Notes: generated from the letters alone by a model not told the origin. A stretch of 64,000 nt of DNA from Thiomicrorhabdus lithotrophica (GCF_029201445.1 NZ_CP102381.1:620001-684000); one strand, 5' to 3'; counted from the first letter of the stretch, positions 25,996-36,289 are shown. Numbers and translations are program-made.

Positions 25996-27381
25996 ATGTT
26001 TGACAATTTATCTGATCGTTTAAACAAAACCTTTAAGGTCATTCGTGGTCAAGGGCGTTTAACCGAGGCAAATATTAAAGATGCTTTGCGGGATGTGCGA
26101 CGTGCTTTATTAGAGGCCGATGTTGCTTTACCAGTTGTCAAAAGTTTTATTACTCAAGTTCAAGAGCGCGCCGTTGGTCAGGAAGTTTCTACTAGTCTAA
26201 ACCCTGGGCAAGCATTCATTAAAATTGTACGAGAGCAATTAACAGAAGTCATGGGGGCAGAAGCCGAGCCGCTTAAATTCAATGTTGAACCGCCAGCAGT
26301 AGTAATGGTTGCCGGTCTACAAGGTGCAGGTAAAACCACCTCTGTTGCTAAGTTAGCTAAATGGCTTAAAGAACGAGAAAAGAAAAAAGTCATGGTGGTG
26401 TCTGCTGACGTTTATCGTCCAGCGGCGATTAAACAGCTAGAGACTTTGGCTGAACAAGTTGATGTACTTTTTTACCCATCATCAGCGGATCAAGACCCAA
26501 TTCAAATTGCTAAGAACGCACACGCTGAAGCTAAAAAACAGTTTGCCGATGTCTTAATCTTGGATACTGCTGGTCGCCTGCACATTGATGATGAAATGAT
26601 GCAGGAAGTACAAAAGCTTCATAGCAGTATTAATCCATGTGAAACTTTGTTTGTTGTCGATGCGATGACAGGGCAAGATGCAGCTAATACCGCTAAAGCG
26701 TTCAACGATGCTTTACCTCTTACGGGTGTTATTCTTACCAAAACTGACGGTGATGCACGTGGTGGTGCGGCACTTTCTATTCGAGAGATTACTGGTAAAC
26801 CTATCAAGTTTATTGGTGCGGGTGAGAAAACCGATGCGCTAGAACCTTTCCATCCAGATCGTATGGCTGGCCGTATTTTAGGTATGGGTGATGTTTTAAG
26901 CTTAATTGAAGAAGCTGAAGCAAAAATCGACCATAAAAAAGCTGAGAAGTTTGCTAAGAAGGTTCAAAAGTCTGGTGCATTTGATTTAGAGGATTTTTTA
27001 GAGCAGCTACAACAAATTAACAACATGGGTGGTGTTGGTGGTCTGATGGGCAAGCTTCCAGGCATGGGACAGTTAGCAGGGCAGGTAAATGAAGATGTTG
27101 CGGCTAAAGAGTTTAAGCGTTTAGAGGCGATTATTCATTCTATGACGCGTAAAGAACGCCAGTTTCCTGCGGTTATTAAAGGGTCGCGTAAACGCCGTAT
27201 TGCGTTGGGTTCAGGTACGTCAGTTCAGGATGTGAATAAACTGTTAAAACAATTTACTCAAATGCAAAAGATGATGAAGAAAATGAAAGGCGGTGGTATG
27301 AAAAATATGATGCGCGGTCTAGCAGGTAAATTACCACCCGGCATGGGTGGAATGGGTGGGTTGCCACCTGGAATGCGCTAA
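25996..27381 (+). CDS. ffh: Signal recognition particle protein Ffh
   Basis: Ffh binds signal sequences of nascent membrane proteins and, with 4.5S RNA and FtsY, delivers ribosomes to the translocon. The 461-residue protein has the N domain (1-90), the G domain with GLQGAGKTT (G1), DTAGR (G3) and TKTDG (G4), and the Met-rich M domain from about 300, with the RNA-binding SRKRRIALGSG and a tail rich in Gly-Met-Pro. GGAG precedes the ATG by 6 nt. A TATAAT at 25907-25912 is a likely -10 element. Confidence 0.97.
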   Translation: MFDNLSDRLNKTFKVIRGQGRLTEANIKDALRDVRRALLEADVALPVVKSFITQVQERAVGQEVSTSLNPGQAFIKIVREQLTEVMGAEAEPLKFNVEPPAVVMVAGLQGAGKTTSVAKLAKWLKEREKKKVMVVSADVYRPAAIKQLETLAEQVDVLFYPSSADQDPIQIAKNAHAEAKKQFADVLILDTAGRLHIDDEMMQEVQKLHSSINPCETLFVVDAMTGQDAANTAKAFNDALPLTGVILTKTDGDARGGAALSIREITGKPIKFIGAGEKTDALEPFHPDRMAGRILGMGDVLSLIEEAEAKIDHKKAEKFAKKVQKSGAFDLEDFLEQLQQINNMGGVGGLMGKLPGMGQLAGQVNEDVAAKEFKRLEAIIHSMTRKERQFPAVIKGSRKRRIALGSGTSVQDVNKLLKQFTQMQKMMKKMKGGGMKNMMRGLAGKLPPGMGGMGGLPPGMR

Positions 27382-27420
27382 CACTTTTGAATTCTTATCA
27401 TTTAGAGTGATGAATAAAGA

Positions 27421-27449
27421 GCCACTGTTAATAATGCAGTGGTTTTTTT
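27421..27449 (+). terminator. Rho-independent terminator after ffh
   Basis: CCACTG and CAGTGG form a short stem followed by seven T; it separates ffh from the ribosomal operon. Confidence 0.8.
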
Positions 27450-27527
27450 GTTTTGAGACTGGACAAGGTAATAAAACCTGTTGAAAAATGAAGGAAAACT
27501 TTTCATAAAAAGAATGGTCTTATCTAT

Positions 27528-27556
27528 TTGAATAATAGACAAAATTTCTGTATAAT
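27528..27556 (+). promoter_or_regulatory. Sigma-70 promoter of the rpsP-rimM-trmD-rplS operon
   Basis: TTGAAT, a 17-bp spacer and a perfect TATAAT. The leader of about 110 nt contains the hairpin AAGAAAA-N9-TTTTCTT (about 27590-27613) and a second short stem GGGGAG/CTCTCC just before the rpsP ribosome site. These could affect ribosomal gene expression. Confidence 0.8.
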
Positions 27557-27674
27557 TCCGCGTCTCGTTCGTATGTGAGCGAAAAGTCTAAGAAAATCAA
27601 AGAGGTTTTCTTAAATAGAAGAAATTGTTGGGGAGTATTCTCTCCATCGCCTGATATAAATATTGGAGAAAAAA

Positions 27675-27911
27675 ATGGTTGTTATCCGTTTAGCCCGTGG
27701 TGGTTCTAAAAAGCGTCCTTTCTATAAACTAGTTGTAGCTGACCAGCGTAAATCAGCAACAGGTCGTTTCATTGAGCAAGTTGGTTTCTTTAACCCAGTT
27801 GCTAGAGGTCAAGAAGAAGCTGTACGTATTGATCAGGCGAGAATTGATCACTGGGTAGCTCAAGGTGCACAGATGAGCCCTCGTGTAAAAAGCATCATCA
27901 AAAACGCTTAA
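27675..27911 (+). CDS. rpsP: 30S ribosomal protein S16
   Basis: S16 is an early-assembly protein of the 30S 5' domain. The 78-residue product begins [20 protein letters not shown] and contains the standard [10 protein letters not shown]. The start at 27675 has GGAGAAAAAA directly upstream; a TTG four codons earlier overlaps that ribosome site and is rejected. It is the first gene of rpsP-rimM-trmD-rplS. Confidence 0.97.
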   Translation: MVVIRLARGGSKKRPFYKLVVADQRKSATGRFIEQVGFFNPVARGQEEAVRIDQARIDHWVAQGAQMSPRVKSIIKNA

Positions 27912-27942
27912 TTATAGTTAACCGGCAACTAAGGCTAGATTT

Positions 27943-28464
27943 ATGTCTGCAGAAAAATTAATTGTCGGTTCTATTAATGGTGTTTTTGGCGTTAATGGGT
28001 GGGTAAAGATTTTTTCTCATACCGACCCACGCGAAAACATTCTTAGTTATTCGCCTTGGTGGATTAAATGCAAAGGCGAATGGCGACAAGTCAATATAGT
28101 TGACTCAAAGGTACAGCAGGGTGGAAAAACTCTGGTGGCCAAGTTAGATAAAGTAGACGACAGAGATGTTGCTCGTGAATATATGGGCTGTGAAATTGCG
28201 ATTGAAGAATCACAATTAACAAACCGTAAAGAGTCACTCTATTGGATCGACTTAATCGGTTGCCAAGTGCTGTTACAAGACGGCACATTAGTTGGTACGG
28301 TGAAAGATTTAGTAGAAACGGGTGTGCATGACGTTTTGCGTGTTACTGGCGAACATAATGAATTGATTCCATTTGTTATGGATAAATTTATTTTGAGCGT
28401 TGATACCGACAAAAAACAGATTGTGGTTGACTGGGAATTGGAAGAAGCAGACGGTGAGATTTGA
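27943..28464 (+). CDS. rimM: 16S rRNA processing protein RimM
   Basis: RimM assists maturation of the 30S head, near S19. The 173-residue protein has the N-terminal RimM domain ([20 protein letters not shown]) and a C-terminal PRC-barrel ([19 protein letters not shown] ... HDVLRV), ending [13 protein letters not shown] and an acidic tail. It lies between rpsP and trmD, whose GTG start overlaps the rimM end by 11 bp. Confidence 0.95.
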   Translation: MSAEKLIVGSINGVFGVNGWVKIFSHTDPRENILSYSPWWIKCKGEWRQVNIVDSKVQQGGKTLVAKLDKVDDRDVAREYMGCEIAIEESQLTNRKESLYWIDLIGCQVLLQDGTLVGTVKDLVETGVHDVLRVTGEHNELIPFVMDKFILSVDTDKKQIVVDWELEEADGEI

Positions 28465-29140
28465 TGTGATTACGTTGTTTCCGGAAATGTTTAGTGCATT
28501 GACGGAATCAGGAGTAAGTCGCCGAGCAAATCAATCTGGACTGTATAAGCTTCATACCTGGAACCCTCGAGAGTTTACTTTAGACAAACATAAAACGGTT
28601 GATGATCGTCCTTATGGGGGCGGGCCAGGAATGGTTATGATGTATCAGCCGTTAAAAGATACGCTGACAGCTATAGAATCTGCGTGTAAGGTTAAGCCTC
28701 ATGTTGTGTATTTATCACCTCAGGGGCAGCCTCTAACGCAACAGAAAGTGGCAGAGTTAGCTCAGTACAAAAATCTTACCCTGCTTTGTGGACGCTATGA
28801 AGGCGTTGACGAGCGTCTGATTGAATCATCGATTGATGAAGAAATCAGCATCGGGGATTTTGTGGTGAGTGGGGGTGAGCTCCCTGCAATGATGTTAATG
28901 GATTCAATGATTCGTTTGATTCCAGGCGCATTAGGTCATAACCAGTCAGCAGAGCAAGACTCTTTTTCCGATGGTTTGTTAGATTGCCCGCATTACACTC
29001 GACCTGAGACGGTAGATGAAATGACGGTTCCTTCAGTTTTACTGGAGGGTAATCACGCTAAGATTGATTCTTGGAGACAAGAACAAAAACTAGCAAGAAC
29101 ACAACAACGTCGGCCAGATTTACTCTCTGGTAAAAAATAG
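28454..29140 (+). CDS. trmD: tRNA (guanine-N1)-methyltransferase TrmD
   Basis: TrmD methylates G37 of tRNAs that read CNN codons and prevents +1 frameshifts. The GTG start at 28454 gives the conserved N terminus [20 protein letters not shown]; the upstream open frame lies within rimM. The 228-residue SPOUT protein has [14 protein letters not shown], the AdoMet knot [15 protein letters not shown] and [19 protein letters not shown]. It is somewhat shorter than E. coli TrmD (about 255), missing part of the C-terminal tail, while keeping the core. Confidence 0.95.
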   Translation: MRFDVITLFPEMFSALTESGVSRRANQSGLYKLHTWNPREFTLDKHKTVDDRPYGGGPGMVMMYQPLKDTLTAIESACKVKPHVVYLSPQGQPLTQQKVAELAQYKNLTLLCGRYEGVDERLIESSIDEEISIGDFVVSGGELPAMMLMDSMIRLIPGALGHNQSAEQDSFSDGLLDCPHYTRPETVDEMTVPSVLLEGNHAKIDSWRQEQKLARTQQRRPDLLSGKK

Positions 29141-29273
29141 TAAGAGATTTTTAATCTATTAGAAATTTCAAAAAACTTGGATTCAACCTCTGATTAGCGC
29201 TAAAGTTGATGAATGTTGGATAAAAATAAAATTCAGAAGGAATTGAATCTTTCTGGTTTGGAGTAGTTTTAAA

Positions 29274-29621
29274 ATGAAAAATGATATTATTCAGCGTATT
29301 GAATCTGAGCAAATGACTAAGGATGTTCCTGATTTTGCTCCTGGTGATACAGTTGTAGTACAGGTTAAGGTTGTAGAAGGTAAGAACGAGCGTCTTCAGG
29401 CATATGAAGGGGTTGTTATTGCTAAGAAAAACCGTGGAATTAACTCTAACTTCATCGTGCGTAAGATTTCACACGGTGTTGGTGTAGAGCGTACTTTCCA
29501 AACTTACAGCCCACTAGTTGACAGCATTGCTGTTAAGCGTAAAGGTGCTGTACGTCGTGCTAAGCTATACTACCTACGTGAACTATCTGGTAAAGCAGCA
29601 CGTATCAGAGAAAAAATCTAA
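29274..29621 (+). CDS. rplS: 50S ribosomal protein L19
   Basis: L19 lies at the 30S-50S interface. The 115-residue product matches the family: [26 protein letters not shown] N terminus, [20 protein letters not shown], and the Arg-rich C-terminal [18 protein letters not shown]. It is the last gene of the operon, 133 bp after trmD, and is followed by a strong terminator. Confidence 0.97.
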   Translation: MKNDIIQRIESEQMTKDVPDFAPGDTVVVQVKVVEGKNERLQAYEGVVIAKKNRGINSNFIVRKISHGVGVERTFQTYSPLVDSIAVKRKGAVRRAKLYYLRELSGKAARIREKI

Positions 29622-29672
29622 TCGACTAGAAGTTAATCTTCTAAACCGATTCAAGAATTTTTTTCTTGTACA

Positions 29673-29709
29673 AAAAACGCCTCGTAATCTTTTTGATTAC
29701 GGGGCGTTT
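29673..29709 (+). terminator. Rho-independent terminator after rplS
   Basis: AAACGCCTCGTAATC pairs with GATTACGGGGCGTTT around a five-T loop, with one weak pair, ending in TTTTGCTTTT. Confidence 0.88.
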
Positions 29710-29794
29710 TGCTTTTCAAGATAGTCAATTAGTTAAATAATAAGTATCTAGCTTTTACGGATTAATAACTTCACTTGAACCAAACGCTCTCCGC

Positions 29795-29800
29795 TATACT
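29795..29800 (+). promoter_or_regulatory. -10 element very close to the xerD start
   Basis: TATACT ends 7 bp before the xerD ATG (29808), which has no Shine-Dalgarno sequence. A transcript from here would be leaderless or nearly so. A poor -35 (TTGAAC at 29775, 14-bp spacer) weakens the call. Confidence 0.35.
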
Positions 29801-29807
29801 AATCAGT

Positions 29808-30731
29808 ATGACTAAATTACAGCCATCTAAAATAATCGTTCAACTGCATCCTAAAGTAGCCGAGTTTTTGAGTTATTTGCAACTTTCTGAAGGATTAAGC
29901 CCTAATACGCTTTCTGCCTATCAAAGAGATTTGAAGCTTTACCAGGCCTGGTTATCTGATATTCAACAGCAGACTGTTGAAATGGTTTCTGCTGAAGGTA
30001 TAGAGGCTTTTATGCTCTACCTTCAAGAAGAGGGACGTAAAGAGAAAAGTAATGCTCGATTACTCTCTACCTTGAAGCGTTTTTACCAGTGGGGGGCAAG
30101 TAACGAATATTTTGATGCCGATCCAACGGGTCTGGTCAAGGCACCGAAGCTACCGCAAAGTATCCCTAAGGTCATTACAGAAGCACAGGTTGAAGCATTG
30201 CTGTACTCGCCTGATGAATTCACACCTTTAGGTATAAGGGATAGAGCTATATTAGAGTTAATGTATGCTAGTGGTTTACGTGTTTCTGAAGTCGTTGAGT
30301 TACCGTTTGAGCAAATTAATTTGTCAGCAGGCCTGGTACAAGTGACAGGAAAGGGAAGTAAGGAGCGTATTGTTCCTATTGGTGAAGTGGCGATTGAGTG
30401 GATTGAAAAATACATTGCTGAAGCTCGTCCTACATTAACTAAAAATAAATGGGTGCATACGCTGTTTATTTCAAGAATTGGTCGTCCTATGACGCGTCAG
30501 ACTTTGTGGCATAGAGTTAAAAATTTAGCGTTTGATGCAGGCATTCACACCAAGCTTTCACCTCATACATTAAGGCATGCCTTTGCGACGCATTTAATCA
30601 ATCATGGTGCGGATTTAAGAACGGTTCAGTTGTTGTTAGGGCATAGCGATCTATCGACAACGCAAATCTATACACATGTGGCTAAAGAGCGTTTACATAA
30701 ATTACATCAACAACATCATCCACGCGGATAA
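29808..30731 (+). CDS. xerD: Site-specific tyrosine recombinase XerD
   Basis: XerD works with XerC at dif to resolve chromosome dimers. The 307-residue protein has the N-terminal SAM-like domain (LSEGLSPNTLSAYQRDLK) and the catalytic domain with Arg in ASGLRVSE, Lys in GKGSKERIVPIG, the HTLRHAFATHL box, the second His in LLGHSDLSTTQIYTHV and its Tyr nucleophile. The start at 29808 gives the normal XerD N terminus; a TTG frame from 29775 is open but has no support. dsbC follows, as in E. coli. XerC is not in the window. The gene carries one exact and one near copy of the dispersed palindrome. Confidence 0.94.
   Translation: MTKLQPSKIIVQLHPKVAEFLSYLQLSEGLSPNTLSAYQRDLKLYQAWLSDIQQQTVEMVSAEGIEAFMLYLQEEGRKEKSNARLLSTLKRFYQWGASNEYFDADPTGLVKAPKLPQSIPKVITEAQVEALLYSPDEFTPLGIRDRAILELMYASGLRVSEVVELPFEQINLSAGLVQVTGKGSKERIVPIGEVAIEWIEKYIAEARPTLTKNKWVHTLFISRIGRPMTRQTLWHRVKNLAFDAGIHTKLSPHTLRHAFATHLINHGADLRTVQLLLGHSDLSTTQIYTHVAKERLHKLHQQHHPRG
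29941..29952. repeat. ACCAGGCCTGGT palindrome, exact, inside xerD
   Basis: Reads TAC CAG GCC TGG TTA, coding YQAWL, in the same frame as the lptA and valS copies. A second near-copy GCAGGCCTGGTA in the same gene (30328-30339) codes AGLV. Confidence 0.9.
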
Positions 30732-30859
30732 AATGGTTCTTAATAGTTGTGTAATAGTTGTTTCTTAACGCTAATGTATTATTATGCTTAGAAATTAAAA
30801 ATACCTTATCCCTCAGAATGGTTTCTGAGATTAAGACAGAGAAGTTAAAGGGCTTTGTT

Positions 30860-31609
30860 ATGATTAGAACGATACAGAAGAAATTTTTAGTAAGCTTAGT
30901 AAGTAGTGCTATGTTGTTAACGGCAGCACCTATGATTCAAGCAGCGGATGACACATCGGCCATCCAAAAACGTTTACAAACGATTATTCCTAACGATGCT
31001 CAGAATGCTCAAATTACCTCTACGCCAGTACCTGGTTTATACCAGATTCAAATTGGTATGACGGTTGTTTATATGTCTAAGGATGGGCAATATTTGGTGA
31101 ATGGTAATGTCGTTAATCTGGAAACTAATCAAAACCTTACTAAAGAAGCCAAAGCCAAAACTAGAAAACTTGCTTTAAGTAAGATTTCTGAGAAGGGGAT
31201 GATTGTTTACCCTGCAAAAGGCGGTAAAGATAATGCGAAGCATACAATTACGGTATTTACAGATATTGATTGCCCTTATTGCGCTAAATTACACAAAGAA
31301 ATTCCTGCCTTAAATGATGCAGGAGTGAATGTTCGTTATTTAGCTTACCCAAGATCAGGTATGGGTTCTCCTTCTTACTTTAAAGCTGTATCTGTATGGT
31401 GTGCAAAAGATCCAGTAAAAAGTATGGATGATGCAATGGTTGGATTACCTCCAGAAAACAAGCAGTGTCAAAATCCTGTTAGAGATCATATGATGCAAGC
31501 TGAGGTATTTGAAGTAAATGGAACGCCTAATATTATTTTAGATAACGGTGATTTGTTACCAGGTTATGTACCGGCGAAAGAGTTGATTAAGTTGCTTAAG
31601 TCTTCTTAA
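30860..31609 (+). CDS. dsbC: Periplasmic thiol:disulfide isomerase DsbC
   Basis: DsbC is a V-shaped periplasmic dimer that reshuffles wrong disulfides and is kept reduced by DsbD. The start at 30860 gives a signal peptide (MIRTIQKKFLVSLVSSAMLL to AAPMIQAAD) and has AAAGGG upstream; the frame is open 34 codons earlier but has no support there. The 249-residue product has an N-terminal dimerisation domain and a thioredoxin domain with active site Cys138-Pro-Tyr-Cys141 (DIDCPYCAKLH). A second Cys pair, WCAKD and KQCQNP, matches the structural disulfide of the family. The cis-Pro is in VNGTPNII. Confidence 0.94.
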   Translation: MIRTIQKKFLVSLVSSAMLLTAAPMIQAADDTSAIQKRLQTIIPNDAQNAQITSTPVPGLYQIQIGMTVVYMSKDGQYLVNGNVVNLETNQNLTKEAKAKTRKLALSKISEKGMIVYPAKGGKDNAKHTITVFTDIDCPYCAKLHKEIPALNDAGVNVRYLAYPRSGMGSPSYFKAVSVWCAKDPVKSMDDAMVGLPPENKQCQNPVRDHMMQAEVFEVNGTPNIILDNGDLLPGYVPAKELIKLLKSS

Positions 31610-31686
31610 TTTTGAGGCTTAAGATCTCTTAAAGTAAAATCACCACTAGATGATTTTTTATGTTTATGGATTCAACTAGTAAGAAT

Positions 31687-31716
31687 AAAAAAAGTCCGCA
31701 AGTGCGGACTTTTTAA
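31687..31716. terminator. Bidirectional terminator between dsbC and the SH3 gene
   Basis: AAAAAGTCCGC AAGT GCGGACTTTTT is symmetric and serves both convergent genes. Confidence 0.9.
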
Positions 31717-31739
31717 AAAGGCGTAAAGCTTAATAGCCT

Positions 31740-32468
31740 TTATAGTTCGCCCCACTTTTTGCGTTTACCTGGTGCTCTGAAGAAAAACCCTATAATTAAA
31801 CCAAGTAGTAAAACCCCACCACCCGTTATAAACCATTGACGTTTTAGAGAGTCATTAGATTGATCAATCTGTTCTTTCATAATCGCATTTTGGTTCTCTA
31901 GTTGGCTTAAACGCATTTTCATTTCTTGGTTCTGCTCATCAAGTTCAACTGCATTGCTAGAAATAATTTTTAGACGTTCTAACTCTTTACCGATTTCAAA
32001 TTTTTCTTGTTTGATTGTAGAAAGTTGAGAGTCTGTGTCTTCATAACGTGTTTTTAAAGTAGATAATTCTTGTTGAAGGGCATTAAATTTTTCTTCAATG
32101 TCAGTTGTTTTCTTAATTTGTATTGCTAGACGATCTTTAGCAACAGGCTGGTTTTGCAAAACAATAGAGGGTAACCAGCCAATATAGGTTTTACCTGCTT
32201 TCTTGTATTGAACTTGTGCCCAACCCTTTTTGTCCACTTCTAAAATTTTGACGGCTTCACCAGATTTTAACATGCGTGAAATTTTGTATTTATATCCAGC
32301 AGCGCGTCGCATAGGGACTTCCAAAGAGTCACTGATATAATTGGTATAACCTTTTGTTGCGGCATGAGTTGTTGTAACAGGGGCTGAAACACCAAGCGTT
32401 GCAATCAAGAGCATACTTAAAGAAGTATGTTTTACAGAGTTAGCATTAAAGCTGCTGAATTTTGTCAT
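31740..32468 (-). CDS. SH3-domain membrane protein (YgiM / TIGR04211 type)
   Basis: A 242-residue envelope protein. It has a signal-like N terminus (about 1-36), a bacterial SH3 domain (about 42-108, [19 protein letters not shown] and [20 protein letters not shown]), a long coiled coil (about 120-208), one C-terminal membrane helix (about 212-228, [19 protein letters not shown]) and a basic tail [12 protein letters not shown]. This is the YgiM architecture. YgiM function is not settled. The start overlaps the valS 3' end by 23 bp; AGAGGC lies 6 nt upstream within valS, so the two genes are translationally linked. Confidence 0.87.
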   Translation of the reverse strand: MTKFSSFNANSVKHTSLSMLLIATLGVSAPVTTTHAATKGYTNYISDSLEVPMRRAAGYKYKISRMLKSGEAVKILEVDKKGWAQVQYKKAGKTYIGWLPSIVLQNQPVAKDRLAIQIKKTTDIEEKFNALQQELSTLKTRYEDTDSQLSTIKQEKFEIGKELERLKIISSNAVELDEQNQEMKMRLSQLENQNAIMKEQIDQSNDSLKRQWFITGGGVLLLGLIIGFFFRAPGKRKKWGEL

Positions 32469-35214
32469 GTTGAGCCTCTAAATTATTAAGAGCAATTTCG
32501 TAGTCGCTTAATTTTTTACGTTCATTTGCAACTACATCTTCAGGTGCTTTGGCTACAAAGCCAGCATTGTTTAATTTTCCACTTAGGCGTTTAATCTCAC
32601 CTTGTAGTTTAGCAATTTCTTTTGCTAAACGCGCTAGTTCAGCATCTTTATCAATTAAACCAGCCATTGGGATTAGTACTTTCATTTCGCCAACTAAAGC
32701 TACGGCAGATTCTGGCGCGCTCGCTTCATCTTCAAGTACTGTGATGCTTTCTAGTTTCGCTAAAGTCTGTAGGTATACACGATTGTTATTTAACCAGGCC
32801 TGGTCATTGTCATTTAAACCAGCAAGAAGAACTTCTAATGCCTTGCTTGGTGCAATGTCCATTTCTGAACGAATTTTACGAACACCAACAATAAATTGTT
32901 TTACCCATTCCAATTCTGCAATGGCTGCACTATCAATTTTGCTCTCATCAGCTTGTGGATAAGGTTCAAGCATAATTGTGTTACCATGCTGACCAGCTAA
33001 TGGACCTACCGCTTGCCAAGCTTCTTCTGTGATAAACGGAATAATAGGATGTAGCAAACGAAGTAAGGCTTCTAAAACACGAACTAACGTTTTGCGAGTT
33101 CCGCGTTTAGCGTTATCAGAACTGTCTTTGTTTAGAATTGGTTTTGCCAGTTCTAAATACCAGTCGCAATATTCGTTCCAAGTAAACTCGTATAAAGTTG
33201 TTGCAGCTAAATCAAAACGATAGTTTTCAAAATGTTTGGCCACTTCAGATTCTACTTCTTGTAAACGGGACGTAATCCAGCGGTCAGCAAGTGATAGCTC
33301 AACTTCTAGAGACTCATCAACACCAGTGTCAAAACCTTCAGTGTTCATTAATACATAACGTGTTGCGTTCCATAGCTTGTTACAGAAGTTGCGGTAACCT
33401 TCAGCACGGTTTAAATCAAAGCGAATATCACGTCCAGTAGAAGCTAAAGATGCAAAGGTAAAGCGAATAGCATCAGTACCAAAAGCAGGAATTCCGTCTG
33501 GAAACTGTTTGCGTGTTGACTTCTCGATTTTAGCGGCTTTCTCTGGTTGCATCATGCCGTAAGTACGTTTTGCTACTAGGTCTTCTAGCTCTATACCGTC
33601 AATTAAGTCGATAGGGTCTAAAACATTCCCTTTAGATTTAGACATTTTTTGGCCTTCGCCATCTCGTACTAAACCGTGTACATAAATTTGCTTAAATGGA
33701 ACTTCGCCTGTGAATTTAAGCCCCATCATAATCATTCTGGCAACCCAGAAGAAGATGATGTCAAAACCAGTAACCAAAACAGATGTTGGGTGGAATTTTT
33801 CTAGTTCCGGTGTTTTTTCTGGCCAGCCTAGAGTAGAGAATGTCCATAGAGCCGAGCTGAACCAAGTGTCTAGTACATCGTTGTCTTGGCTAAGTACGAT
33901 ATCTGTCGCTAGATTATTTTTTTCACGGACTTCAGCTTCATCACGGCCAACATAGACTTTACCATTGTTGTCGTACCAAGCTGGGATACGATGTCCCCAC
34001 CAAATTTGACGAGAGATACACCAGTCCTGAATATTATTCATCCATTCAAAGTAAGTGTTTTCCCAGTTCTTAGGAACAAATTCAATATCACCGTTTTTAA
34101 CGGCATCAATAGCGGGCTTCGCTAGCTCTTGAACTGCAACATACCATTGGTCAGTCAAGAACGGTTCAATAACAGCATGAGATCGATCACCACGCGGTAC
34201 CATTAATGTATGTGGCTTGATATCTTCCATTAAGCCAAGTTCTTCTAAGTCCGATATGATTTGCTTGCGAGCTTCATAACGATCAAGCCCTTGGTATTTC
34301 TCAGGCGCTTCGTCGTTAATAGCTGCATCAATGGTGAAAATATTTAGCATAGGTAAGTCGTGACGTTTACCCATTTCATAGTCATTGAAATCATGAGCTG
34401 GCGTAATTTTTACACAACCAGTTCCAAACTCAAGGTCAACATAGTCGTCTGCAATAATTGGAATTTCACGGCCCACTAACGGTAGTGTGATTGTTTTACC
34501 TATTAGATGCTGATAACGCTCGTCATCAGGGTGAACGGCTACTGCCTGGTCTCCCAACATGGTTTCAGGACGAGTTGTGGCTACGACTAAGTGACCAGAA
34601 CCGTCAGTTAGTGGGTAACGCATGTGCCAAAGATTGCCTTGCTCTTCTTCTGAAACAACTTCTAAATCTGATACTGCAGTGTGTAGAATTGGATCCCAGT
34701 TAACAAGGCGTTTACCACGGTAGATTAAATCTTCTTCATATAGCTTAACAAAGACTTCTTTAACGGCATCAGAAAGGCCATCATCCATTGTAAACCGTTC
34801 ACGACTCCAGTCAGGAGAAGCGCCCATGCGGCGAAGTTGTTTAGTGATCGTGCCACCAGATTCTTCTTTCCACTCCCAAATCTTATCAATGAATTTCTCA
34901 CGACCCAAGTCATGTCGAGTAAGACCTTGTGCGGCTAGCTGGCGTTCGACAACCATTTGAGTTGCAATACCTGCGTGATCAGTACCTGGTTGCCAAAGGG
35001 TGTCGTTACCTTTCATACGGTTGTAGCGGATTAAGGTATCCATTATGGTATCTTGAAAAGCATGACCCATATGAAGACTTCCAGTCACGTTTGGTGGTGG
35101 AATCATAATGCAATAAGGGTCAGCGTCAGGTTTTTGAGCTTTGAAATAACCTTGGTTTTCCCAGGTCTGGTACCACTTAGTCTCGATAGTATTGGGGTCG
35201 AAATGCTTTTCCAT
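32446..35214 (-). CDS. valS: Valyl-tRNA synthetase
   Basis: ValS charges tRNA-Val and edits threonine mischarging. The 922-residue class I synthetase has the HIGH-type motif in [16 protein letters not shown], the editing CP1 domain (about 190-340, [13 protein letters not shown]), [12 protein letters not shown], an anticodon-binding domain and a C-terminal coiled-coil arm (about 860-922). Length is normal. The start at 35214 is the family N terminus ([20 protein letters not shown]). holC and pepA, common upstream partners, are absent. One exact palindrome copy codes DQAWL, and a one-mismatch-per-half copy (CCAGGTCTGG, 35161-35170) codes YQTW. Confidence 0.97.
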   Translation of the reverse strand: MEKHFDPNTIETKWYQTWENQGYFKAQKPDADPYCIMIPPPNVTGSLHMGHAFQDTIMDTLIRYNRMKGNDTLWQPGTDHAGIATQMVVERQLAAQGLTRHDLGREKFIDKIWEWKEESGGTITKQLRRMGASPDWSRERFTMDDGLSDAVKEVFVKLYEEDLIYRGKRLVNWDPILHTAVSDLEVVSEEEQGNLWHMRYPLTDGSGHLVVATTRPETMLGDQAVAVHPDDERYQHLIGKTITLPLVGREIPIIADDYVDLEFGTGCVKITPAHDFNDYEMGKRHDLPMLNIFTIDAAINDEAPEKYQGLDRYEARKQIISDLEELGLMEDIKPHTLMVPRGDRSHAVIEPFLTDQWYVAVQELAKPAIDAVKNGDIEFVPKNWENTYFEWMNNIQDWCISRQIWWGHRIPAWYDNNGKVYVGRDEAEVREKNNLATDIVLSQDNDVLDTWFSSALWTFSTLGWPEKTPELEKFHPTSVLVTGFDIIFFWVARMIMMGLKFTGEVPFKQIYVHGLVRDGEGQKMSKSKGNVLDPIDLIDGIELEDLVAKRTYGMMQPEKAAKIEKSTRKQFPDGIPAFGTDAIRFTFASLASTGRDIRFDLNRAEGYRNFCNKLWNATRYVLMNTEGFDTGVDESLEVELSLADRWITSRLQEVESEVAKHFENYRFDLAATTLYEFTWNEYCDWYLELAKPILNKDSSDNAKRGTRKTLVRVLEALLRLLHPIIPFITEEAWQAVGPLAGQHGNTIMLEPYPQADESKIDSAAIAELEWVKQFIVGVRKIRSEMDIAPSKALEVLLAGLNDNDQAWLNNNRVYLQTLAKLESITVLEDEASAPESAVALVGEMKVLIPMAGLIDKDAELARLAKEIAKLQGEIKRLSGKLNNAGFVAKAPEDVVANERKKLSDYEIALNNLEAQHDKIQQL
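32793..32804. repeat. ACCAGGCCTGGT palindrome, exact, inside valS
   Basis: On the minus strand it reads GAC CAG GCC TGG TTA, coding DQAWL, the same peptide as in lptA. Confidence 0.9.
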
Positions 35215-35354
35215 AAAACTGTTAATCTACTTGTGAATTTTTAAATTTAATAATCGCGTGATTATAACAATCAGTAGGGACTATGTCTTAAATAAGTTGA
35301 GTTTATGGGTTAAAAAGTCGTGAAATCGATTCTTATTAAATCGATCTGTAAGTT

Positions 35355-35366
35355 ACCAGGCCTGGT
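35355..35366. repeat. ACCAGGCCTGGT palindrome, exact, flagellin-valS gap
   Basis: Extended on the left (AAGTTACC) more than on the right (GGTAGGTT). It lies between the valS start and the flagellin terminator. Confidence 0.9.
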
Positions 35367-35404
35367 AGGTTTATATGAAGGTTTGACATAGCGGTGTATG
35401 CCAT

Positions 35405-35428
35405 AAAAAACGGCAGATAAACTGCCGT
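35405..35428 (-). terminator. Rho-independent terminator after the flagellin gene
   Basis: On the minus strand CGGCAG and CTGCCG pair around TTTAT and are followed by six T. It lies about 70 bp beyond the flagellin stop. Confidence 0.85.
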
Positions 35429-35497
35429 AGGGTTCTAGGAGGAGAGATTGGTATCTTTTACTTAAACATATCCTTCAAATCAGTCAGGTATGAATTT

Positions 35498-36289
35498 TTA
35501 ACTGTTTAATAGTTGTAATACTGATGCTCTTGATTGGTTCCCTTGTGCTTGCATGGCAATGGCACTATCTTGTAATACGTTTAAACGTACTTGCTCTGTT
35601 AATGAGCGGGCAATATTGGTGTCGTTGATTTGGCTTCGTGCCGCATAAGCATTAATGTTTTGGTTTTGCATGTTATCAACAGCGGAAGATAAGCCATTTT
35701 GTTGTGCCCCAAACTCACTTCTGCTGGTGCTAAGCTGCTCAATCGCAGATGAAAGGCCACTTAGTGCTGTAGCCGCATTAGCAGGGTTGCTAATGTCTAA
35801 ACTTGAAATGGCCAGTCCATCAGTAGTTAGATTAGGTAAATTAATTTGTGAGGCCGAATCGCCAAGTGCAATATTTAAACTACTGTTTTCATCATTTAAT
35901 AGGTTTTGGTTATTAAAGTTAGAGTTTTCTGCTACCTGGTTAATGCCTTGTAAGTTCTGTTGAAACTCTAAGTTAAGGATATTTCTTTGCGAGGCATTCA
36001 AGGTTCCGTTTGAAGCCTGAACAGCTAATTCATTCATTCTTTGTAATGAAGCATTAATCGATTCGCTGGCACCATCAGCAGTTTGCAATAGCGAAATACC
36101 ATCATTTGCATTTCGCGTTGCCATATCTTGAGTGTTGATTTGAGTACTTAATGAAGTGACAATCGCTTGACCGGCTGCATCGTCAGCAGACTGATTAATA
36201 CGTTGACCACTCGTTAAAGCTTGAGCTACTGAATCAATATTGGGATTGTATAAACTTGACGAAATTGGGGAGTAACCGGTTATTGCCAT
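35498..36289 (-). CDS. Minimal flagellin-family protein
   Basis: A 263-residue flagellin-like protein. The conserved D1 helices are clear: ALTSGQRINQSADDAAGQAI, NANDGISLLQTADGA, MNELAVQASNGTLN and the FNNQNLLND turn. The C terminus has the matching SQINDTNIARSLTEQVRLNV and QGNQSRASVLQLLNS. The variable central domain is nearly absent. The N terminus is about 20 residues shorter than usual flagellins, so part of the D0 helix is missing. It may be a minor filament or sheath-type component, or no longer fully competent. GGAG lies 8 nt before the ATG. No sigma-28 promoter match was found. There is no flagellar operon here, only an orphan FliL nearby. Confidence 0.85.
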   Translation of the reverse strand: MAITGYSPISSSLYNPNIDSVAQALTSGQRINQSADDAAGQAIVTSLSTQINTQDMATRNANDGISLLQTADGASESINASLQRMNELAVQASNGTLNASQRNILNLEFQQNLQGINQVAENSNFNNQNLLNDENSSLNIALGDSASQINLPNLTTDGLAISSLDISNPANAATALSGLSSAIEQLSTSRSEFGAQQNGLSSAVDNMQNQNINAYAARSQINDTNIARSLTEQVRLNVLQDSAIAMQAQGNQSRASVLQLLNS

